DNA of 64,000 nt from Isoetes taiwanensis. Taxonomy: Eukaryota > Streptophyta > Lycopodiopsida > Isoetales > Isoetaceae. The stretch is taken from contig JAJEKV010000004.1 in the NCBI GenBank assembly GCA_021234155.1, positions 22,052,141 to 22,116,140 of the forward strand. Direction: 5' to 3'. Below the pieces are notes generated by a model, which saw only the letters and a list, made by a program, of their open reading frames with translations, was not told the DNA's origin and did not search any database. This document shows positions 57,553 to 64,000 of this stretch, in pieces. The first letter of the stretch is position 1, and each line of letters starts with the position of its first letter. A program made the position numbers and the translations under genes.

Positions 57553-57717
57553 TAAACTTATGCATGCTTGCATTATTCAAGTTGATCTTGCAACATCTTT
57601 AGACGTTTTAAGAACTGCTCTCATTAAAATGTATGATAATTGTGGATACTTAGAGCGTGCACTTAAAAAATTTCAATGAAATACTTGAGCCAGATGCAAT
57701 CTCATGGGCAAGATGAC
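57553..57717 (+). pseudogene. Pentatricopeptide repeat (PPR) protein fragment
   Basis: The plus strand reads GKLMHACIIQVDLATSLDVL, then RTALIKMYDNCGYLERALKK, and after a one-base shift in an A run FNEILEPDAISWAR. This is a PLS-type PPR pair (G..LHA.II..G...D....ALI.MY..CG.L..A...F.....D..SW). PPR proteins bind organelle RNA for editing or processing. About 1.5 repeats remain. Confidence 0.65.
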
Positions 57718-58292
57718 CACATGGATCCTGTTTATAGAGGCTCCACTTATGCAAGAGCTCCCAACAAGCGAGTTTTACCATGGTTGATCTCCTGCATTTG
57801 AAACTGGCACAGCGTGTGGTAAGTCTTTGGATACTCGCAGATAGTCTGTGTCATTTGATAATTGTAGATACTTATTTAATAATCGCAGACTTATTTAACA
57901 ATTGCAGACAGTCCGTGTCACTGAAATTTGAGATAGCGTATTATGAAGTTTGGCCAGCATCTAATTGAAAACAAAAGACATATGGATGGCTCAGTCAAAC
58001 AATCCCATATGATACCTCAAGGACATTTCATTTCCAGTATGAGTCTATAACAGGTAAAAAGTAAATATAAAAAGCGTATCACAATTTGTCATATGTCAAA
58101 TTGCTAGCGAGATGTCAAATTTTTTGTGGGCATGATGGTTAGAGATTCTTCTTTGCTAGAGGATATTTGCTTTGTCCTATTGTTGATAAGCTATGTTTGG
58201 AGGTTTTAATCTATTTACTTTCTCAATCAAGACTATGATTGGAGTTCCGTATGACTATAACTTGAGCTCCATCTGACTTTTGCAGGACACTT
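57718..58292. other. Anonymous sequence
   Basis: No gene is seen. GATAATTGTAGATACTTATTT-like phrases recur near 57857-57910. Confidence 0.4.
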
Positions 58293-58446
58293 ACATCACA
58301 TGGGGCTTATCTTTCACGTGAGGACAAAGACATTGGCAACTTTGTGGTGAGCCACAGATTTGCACAAGCACATCACATGGGGCTTATCTTTCACGTGAGG
58401 ACAAAGACATTGGCAACTTTGTGGTGAGCCACAGATTTGCACAAGC
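58293..58446. repeat. 77-bp tandem duplication, identical units
   Basis: Units 58293-58369 and 58370-58446 are identical as read and start ACATCACATGGGGCTTATC. Identity points to a recent event or an assembly artefact. Confidence 0.95.
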
Positions 58447-59001
58447 CCTTTTCCAAAAGCCGGCCAGCTCTTTTTATCTCTGAACAGGAAAAGAAACAAG
58501 CAAAGACAAAAACTGGCTTTCAGAATGCGTAATCTCCAGATTTGCAGTCTTTGAGAATGGCGCTATCACTGTAAGGCTCTTGGTTGTATTATGAGTTATG
58601 TTGTACATTTACTTGCAGTTGGTAGAAGTCCGATCTGTGACATTTCTTAAGACCAACCATCCCTATTACATTATAGCATGCATGTCCATAAGAGCAGTAT
58701 TTAGCAATATCTTATGCAGTGGAAAACCTTCAGGTATTCTTTCTAAAGCACTTCCAAAATACGTACCAGTGCATTCTACTCAACTGTTGTTTTCCATCCT
58801 GAAGTATGGGATGGAATTTTGGACCTATAGGAGATAACAGATTATGATTTTGTTTGGTGACGAGGTATGCTTTGTTTCCATTTGACTTTTGTAGTTTTAG
58901 AGAACTTATTTCTTATTTCTTATTGCTTGATGCTTCAAGTGCCCCGTATGATTTTCTTTGTATGACTCTCTATATCTTTGGACAAGAATAGCTTACCGTA
59001 G
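58447..59001. other. Anonymous sequence
   Basis: No gene is recognised. A 79-codon plus-strand ORF at 58598-58837 matches nothing I know. Confidence 0.4.
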
Positions 59002-59117
59002 GTCAGCAACCTCTGCTTCAATGGCTCAGCAACCTCTGCTTCAACCTGTTGCTTCGATGGCTCAGCAACCTCTGCTTCAACCTGTTGCTTCAACGACTCA
59101 GCAACCTCTGCTTCAGC
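59002..59117. repeat. 36-bp minisatellite
   Basis: Units starting CTCAGCAACCTCTGCTTCAA lie at 59025, 59061 and 59097, with a shorter first unit at 59002. Both strands stay open through it, producing low-complexity ORFs. Confidence 0.9.
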
Positions 59118-59743
59118 ACATGCCATCATACACCAATCCATAGCAATAAAACTGTGACCATTTGAGATACCCTGAACAAGATCATAAGCTAAATCGAGCG
59201 GACATAAATTCTGAAAGGAAAATCTTCGGTCTACCCTGCCAGTTACTCGGTTGGAGCATCCTGGATCCAGAACGCAGGTGACCGAGAGTTTACAGCGAAT
59301 AGTAGGTTTGGAGCAGTCATCAGCATATCCTAGGTATATTCTAGCATATACCTAGGATATGCCATAAACCCACATAAACAAGGGTTTGCCCCCTATGGGC
59401 AACCCAAAAATCTTTCGGTGAGGCAGGCATTGGCGACAGCTTGGATTTGAGGTAATGTTGTGTTTATTTTCAAGCCCTTCTGCATGTGCAGCTATGCTCG
59501 GAATGCTTGGGGCTATCGAATTGGGGGAGTACGACAAACTCTGGCCCTAATGTGTCGGTGTCTGCGCTTCAAGATATCTGCTTGGCTGCATCTGGATCTG
59601 AAAGCATTCTCTTCAGCTATGGCTATGGCTAAGTATGTTCTTTGCCAGAATTCAGATGCATCTTATTTAGAGTTGGAGCAGAGTTCATCTTATAAAGAAT
59701 TGAAGTTTCGATTTTTTAGCATGTCTTTATTTTTGAAGAGGTG

Positions 59744-60028
59744 TTAAATATTTGAGTTCAAAGTGCCCAAGATGGCAAAATCACAGTCGGCACCTAGTTC
59801 ATAATGCTTATTCGAATTATTTGTTTTAGAAGCTTGAATCTCTGTTGTAGAAAGGGGATTGTTGGTGTTTTCTTCGATTGAATATGTGGGTCTAATATCA
59901 CATAATACCAAGACATAGTTATCCGAGTCAATTGTTATACCAGTGCTCTTAGCAACTTCTAAAACTTCGTTGGAGGAGTAACCATACCAAAAAGAATACA
60001 AATCCCTCAAATTTAACACAAGTATCAC
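59744..60028 (-). CDS. Anonymous ORF conserved with copy A
   Basis: A 94-codon frame whose first 75 or so residues correspond to the ORF at 6281-6523. The C-terminal 17 residues come from sequence deleted in copy A. No family is recognised. Confidence 0.25.
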   Translation of the reverse strand: MILVLNLRDLYSFWYGYSSNEVLEVAKSTGITIDSDNYVLVLCDIRPTYSIEENTNNPLSTTEIQASKTNNSNKHYELGADCDFAILGTLNSNI

Positions 60029-60067
60029 ATTACTGGACTATACCATCTGAAGAACAGAAATGTAAAA

Positions 60068-60295
60068 ACAACTTACAACAGATTCTTCCCTTTCTTCTAA
60101 TCATGCCTCGCCACGTGTCACAGTTTCATTTTCAAGAATATTAAAGGCAGTTCATTTTCAAGAATATTAAAGGCAGTTACAACTTACAACAGATTCTTCC
60201 CTTTCTTCTAATCATGCCTCGCCACGTGTCACAGTTTCATTTTCAAGAATATTAAAGGCTAGTTCATTTTCAAGAATATTAAAGGCAGTTTTCTT
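60068..60295. repeat. 111-bp tandem duplication
   Basis: ACAACTTACAACAGATTCTT starts at 60068 and again at 60179, with the following sequence repeated nearly exactly. TTCATTTTCAAGAATATTAA is further duplicated inside each unit. Copy A has one unit at about 6564-6650. Confidence 0.9.
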
Positions 60296-61689
60296 GAACT
60301 TTTTTCACGTTGCATTCTGGCTTTTACCCAATCATTTTGACTTTTTACCTAACATTCAGCATCTTTACTTAACATTATGTATGTATTATGTATGTAGTAC
60401 ACATTGGCAATAAATAGAATGTTAAACGTTTGGAACATCCTCTCCATTGTCTCATGCATTTTCCATTGCTTTAGGCAACCAATCATGAGCCATATCCTCA
60501 GGCAATTCTTCCAATGATTCTGGATACAGAACACATTTTCGGCCTCTCCCTCCACTTATCAATTACAAACTTATTTATTTTTTCAAACATTTCCTACTTA
60601 TGACCTTGCAAATGTGAACTTCAGCTATAGCTACATATTTATAATAATTTCCCAAATTAAACTACATTTTAAGAATATCTTACAACTGTAAAAGCTTATT
60701 GGTTATGTGCATTCTCACATTCAAAGAAAAGCAAGATAAGTTGAGCAACATAGCTGACCGAACATCTAAGACAAAGAGTTTATCACTAGAGAACTGGCAC
60801 AACATAAAATAATATGGCAAACCATTGTACTATCTTTTTACGACTATCACACAGGCTAACATGATTTATATTGTCAGTCTTCAATTTGCTCCAATCTTTC
60901 ACTTGAATTTGCAATATAATTTTCTTGTATTGACAAATGCTATCCAATTTCCTTGGTTAATGAATCTTTATTACCCCTCAGAGTATAAAATTCACATTGT
61001 TTTTTTAGTCACGATTAAAGAAGAAAAAATCTATTGCAAAAGAGAAACAAATGTGCACAACCAAGTGTTGCATAGCAGTTCATAAAGGGGTGCAACCATT
61101 TTTCCATAGCTACAAGTCGAGACATATATTTCCCCTTTTAGGTCAATACAACCACGAGACATCTAAAAGTCACTGAAAATGCAACTTGCAAGTTCAACTT
61201 TCTTAAGATCCAAACATTCCATGCTTTAAAAAAATGCTATTCTTCTACCCTAGTAATATGCAAAACTACAAGGCAACACTAAACTACATACCGATGAAAG
61301 GGACTCTATTATACGATCATTACGAAACTTCATAGAAGATGACATACCCGAAACCAATTTTTCTAGTTGAGGATAGCCAATCACCTCCGCTAAATTTGGG
61401 CGTTGAAAAGGACATGTAAAGCAGTTCAATCAATTGATCCACGACACAAAAGGAGCCTTGCAAATCTGCAATAGCCTCTTAAGCATCTTTTCTATCAATA
61501 TTTCCTAAACTGCTTTACATGTCTTCTTCAACGGCCATAGATAAGCGAACCCCATAATACAAACTGCGCGACCAAGCTAGAGGCGATTTTCCCGGCGCCT
61601 AAAAAAGCATTTTTCGCGACGGAAAACCGCATTAGATCCTTCGGTAAACATCCCCCGCCATAATTAAGGAAATCGTACAAACTGCGTTA

Positions 61690-61884
61690 AAATTTTCCTA
61701 TATAATAATGATCGGGTGGCTAGGATTTTTCTGACCAAAATCTGACGGCCCACACTCGATAAACTTACGACGAATTCAGGATTTTAGCAGAGGCAATGGC
61801 ATCCGGAAATTGGCAGAGGATTTTAGCAAAGAGGCCATGTCAAATATTCAGCCATGGCATCCGGAATTGGGAATCTGGTAAGCG
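61690..61884 (+). promoter_or_regulatory. Captured promoter and first-exon candidate (copy B)
   Basis: CCTATATAATAATG near 61699 is a TATA-like box. About 150 bp downstream GCCATGGCATCCGGAATTGG (from 61850) gives a start codon in good context (MASGIGNL), followed directly by a GTAAGC splice donor at about 61880. In copy A the TATA sequence remains (9033) but the ATG is lost. An exon-like segment follows at 62139-62233. Confidence 0.35.
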
Positions 61885-62138
61885 AGCGAATCATTTCTTC
61901 TATGCTTGATTAAAGATCGATTTCATGATATGAGTTGATCGCTAATCCACATTCTTGGCATTTTTTTGAGCTCAGCAATCTATCAGAACGACTGGAGATG
62001 GTTTATTGGCAATCTCTGTTACAAGCTTTATTCAGCAGGACAACCGGACTTCCTATTATTTTTAAGATAAGCATATCTATTTTTTATCTTGCCTTGCCAA
62101 ACTTTATATCGCTAAACTTTCTTTCTTCCTCTTCGCAG

Positions 62139-62233
62139 CAAAGAGGATCCGCCTCTACGACGAAAGGGCAAAAGTTTGCGAACTAAGCTTCTTGAAGCAT
62201 TTGTCCAATTTTGGGCGACTCCCTGTGCACAAG
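62139..62233 (+). pseudogene. Captured exon-like segment (copy B)
   Basis: CTCTTCGCAG precedes and GTTATT follows. The third frame is open across all 95 bp (KRIRLYDERAKVCELSFLKH, then LSNFGRLPVHK); the second frame is also open. I do not recognise either peptide. Copy A carries indels in the same segment. Confidence 0.3.
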
Positions 62234-62300
62234 GTTATTACTCATTATTTAATCTTTTCGAAATCTTTTTTTCGGTCATTATTGAACCGGGATAAAAGCA

Positions 62301-62693
62301 TGTAGAATGCAATGGATTATGGCCAAACAAAGCACCCCTTTCTATTACTCTGTCCTATCAATGCACTACTCTGTCAATGCGAACTAACTATTGCAAAGTT
62401 TAACTGGGCGGCACTATCAGATTAGCCCTTTTGGATTATTTCGAATCCATGCTTTGCCCTTTGATTCTAGCATCTTGGGACGGCTGTGACAGATCTCACT
62501 ATTGTAAAACGAAGTAAAGAAATCGCGTGAACAATCTGTATTTTCCATTTACAACTGGATGTCGTAAAGTTCCTAAAATGATTAGTAAATTCTTGCCACT
62601 AATGGATGCTGACTTACAACCTAATGATAACGGCTAGCACATCTAGCACAACAGCTAATACTGATAATGTTATCTTCTTGTTATATTCCAACA
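62301..62693 (-). repeat. Copia-type LTR, minus strand (copy B)
   Basis: It matches 9611-10022 and has the same ends (TGTTGGAATATAAC at 62693, ATTCTACA at 62301). It is shortened by small deletions, including one near 62565. The adjoining polypurine region is also kept. Confidence 0.6.
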
Positions 62694-63046
62694 CTCCCCT
62701 CAAGATGACTATTTAGAAGTTACGTAAAACCAATCCTCTCGCCCCTGCACTAATACTCATCAAAATAAACTCTCCATCTGCCAAAGACTTAAAATAAACT
62801 CCCCATCTGTCAAAGACTTTCCAATGAAGTAATGCTCCCCTTAGCTAGTGTCCGCCTAATGCTCCCCCTTAGCCTTTCCTTCAAGTAATGTATCGAAAGG
62901 CTCCCCAATGAATTCACACTTGCCAAGATGCTCTTTGTCATTGTCAAAGACCCCGCCAAAGATATAAGGTCTCTAAAAATGCCCATCCAATATGAATTTT
63001 CCCTTGCATTATGACACAGAATCGGCCTGTCATGCAGATTCGCCTG

Positions 63047-63559
63047 TTAAGGAGGCAACACGAGAATAAAGAAAAACTGTCCACTTGTTTTACGCTTTGC
63101 TTTAGAATGCAAAATCCCTTTGCCACATGATGATTGCAAAACTCCTGCCCACTTTTTTGAAGCGATTAACACAAAAATCCCAACCGGCCCACTTTGCCGA
63201 GCGAGTAACACAAAAATTCCAACCTGTCCCTTTTGCCGAGCGATTAACGAAAAAAAATCCCACTTGTTGGCATGACTGTCCACTTGCTTTAAACTGTGAA
63301 GCTGTGCCCTTTTCCAATGCGCATGCAAATTGCTAAGCTGTTGCAACCAAATCGCTTTAATGGGCTGCACAAAATGCTGGTTAAGATATTTGGAGCTATG
63401 GAGAAGAATATCATAGCTACCAACCCTTTGCTGGTTTGTCTCGGTACATAATATTCCTATTGCGATCTTAAGCCTGACATCAAAGTACCTCTTCTTCTCT
63501 ACTTCATGATGCATAATATTACTGTACCTGGACATGTTGCTATATTCTTCCCCTTGCAT
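63047..63559 (-). CDS. Anonymous ORF, counterpart of 10285-11046
   Basis: 170 codons. The N-terminal 100 residues are close to the copy A ORF (YSNIMHHEVEKKRYFDVRLK). The C-terminal part translates three tandem 41-bp-type units (63137-63260; two in copy A). It is cut upstream by the CACTA insertion at 63573. Confidence 0.25.
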   Translation of the reverse strand: MQGEEYSNMSRYSNIMHHEVEKKRYFDVRLKIAIGILCTETNQQRVGSYDILLHSSKYLNQHFVQPIKAIWLQQLSNLHAHWKRAQLHSLKQVDSHANKWDFFSLIARQKGQVGIFVLLARQSGPVGIFVLIASKKWAGVLQSSCGKGILHSKAKRKTSGQFFFILVLPP

Positions 63560-63572
63560 CTTGAAGTATAAT

Positions 63573-64000
63573 CACTACAAGAGAAATGTACTTATAGTGG
63601 CTAGTGTAATGTCAACTTTTTTGACACAAACAGAACTTGTCAAAACCCAATTATTGTCACAGCCTTGCCACTATACTTGTCGTGATCATTTGTCACAAAC
63701 ATGCCACAATAGCGTCAAATGTTGTGTCAAGCTTGTGGCTTCAATTTATGACATAATATTGACACAAAATCAATTTGAAACTATATGGCAGTCTAGAAAA
63801 TTAACAACATTGTGATAAATAAATAGAAGTCCATATGAACACTATTACATCAACATTATCGCAAGCTAGTGACAAAGTAGTAGCTATAATTCATCCACAA
63901 TAAGACAATCAATAAGAAAATTTGTGTCCCATTTTGTAGCTAACAAATAGCTAGTGTTGTGACCACATTGTGATAAATAAATAAAGCTTGTACCAACTAC
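63573..64000 (+). mobile_element. CACTA (En/Spm-type) transposon, one terminus
   Basis: CACTACAAGAGAAATGTACT starts exactly where similarity to copy A ends, and CACTACAAGA is the standard plant CACTA terminal inverted repeat. Subterminal repeats follow: TTGTGATAAATAAATA at about 63811 and 63969, and several TTGTCACAA-like motifs. The element continues past the window, so transposase content is unknown. The empty site in copy A suggests AAT as the 3-bp target. Confidence 0.85.

Larger units (their letters stand above)
59411..63572 (+). repeat. Composite repeat, copy B
   Basis: Same orientation and order as 6083-10876. It starts at CTTTCGGTG and is cut at 63572, immediately after TATAAT, by a CACTA terminus. 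It lacks the 845 bp present at 7590-8435 of copy A and keeps about 180 bp (59636-59811) missing there. It has its own 111-bp tandem duplication (60068-60295). Confidence 0.8.

Noticed and set aside
59352-59537. 61-codon ORF and its relative at 5933-6205
   Set aside because: They are antisense readings of the start of composite repeat copies A and B with poor conservation and simple-sequence ends.

Overview
The window looks like nuclear DNA of a land plant with a large, repeat-rich genome. It is AT-rich and almost without intact genes. It is packed with plant-type transposable elements: Ty3/gypsy with a chromodomain tail, Ty1/copia with a tRNA-iMet primer site, L1-type LINEs, a CACTA terminus, a MULE-like element, and what I read as a DUF7869-type transposon. 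Fragments of typical plant genes lie among them (ABCB transporter, PEX5, LRR protein, PPR protein, FRA3-type 5-phosphatase WD40). The DUF7869-type element and the 2OG-oxygenase fragment hint at a non-flowering plant such as a gymnosperm or bryophyte, but the sequence does not settle this. I see no intact host gene and no rRNA or canonical tRNA.

Layout. 0-2.9 kb: end of a plus-strand gypsy element (pol end, 3' UTR, polypurine tract, LTR). 3.7-13.5 kb: a composite repeat (copy A, 6083-10876) containing a minus-strand copia-type LTR (9611-10022). Upstream of that LTR sit captured gene sequences: a 539-codon ORF joining a 2OG-Fe(II)-oxygenase-like region to the N-terminal part of a type II inositol polyphosphate 5-phosphatase, then a broken WD40 segment. 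A partial second LTR lies at 13389-13525. 14.6-21.5 kb: an exon-like tandem repeat, a MULE-like element, an ABCB pseudogene, a LINE remnant and a third, interrupted copy of the dispersed repeat. 21.5-29 kb: mostly anonymous sequence with microsatellites and tRNA-like/SINE-like scraps. 29.4-41.2 kb: a decayed minus-strand DUF7869-type transposon, then an anonymous CpG-rich block full of a CCCAATTT motif, ending in a plus-strand poly(A) tail.

42.3-47.5 kb: an LRR pseudogene split by a complete minus-strand copia element with a perfect 5-bp target duplication (ATTTC). 48.3-48.9 kb: a 550-bp foldback element next to a second hairpin. 50.3-57.7 kb: PEX5, kinase and PPR fragments, a 5'-truncated LINE with a 16-bp target duplication, and a CACTA-like transposase remnant. 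59.4-63.6 kb: copy B of the composite repeat, cut at 63573 by a CACTA transposon that runs off the window.

The most notable structure is the copia-associated chimeric capture at 9.6-13.5 kb, whose flanking repeat recurs 53 kb away. All family assignments are from reading motifs by eye; no search was run.
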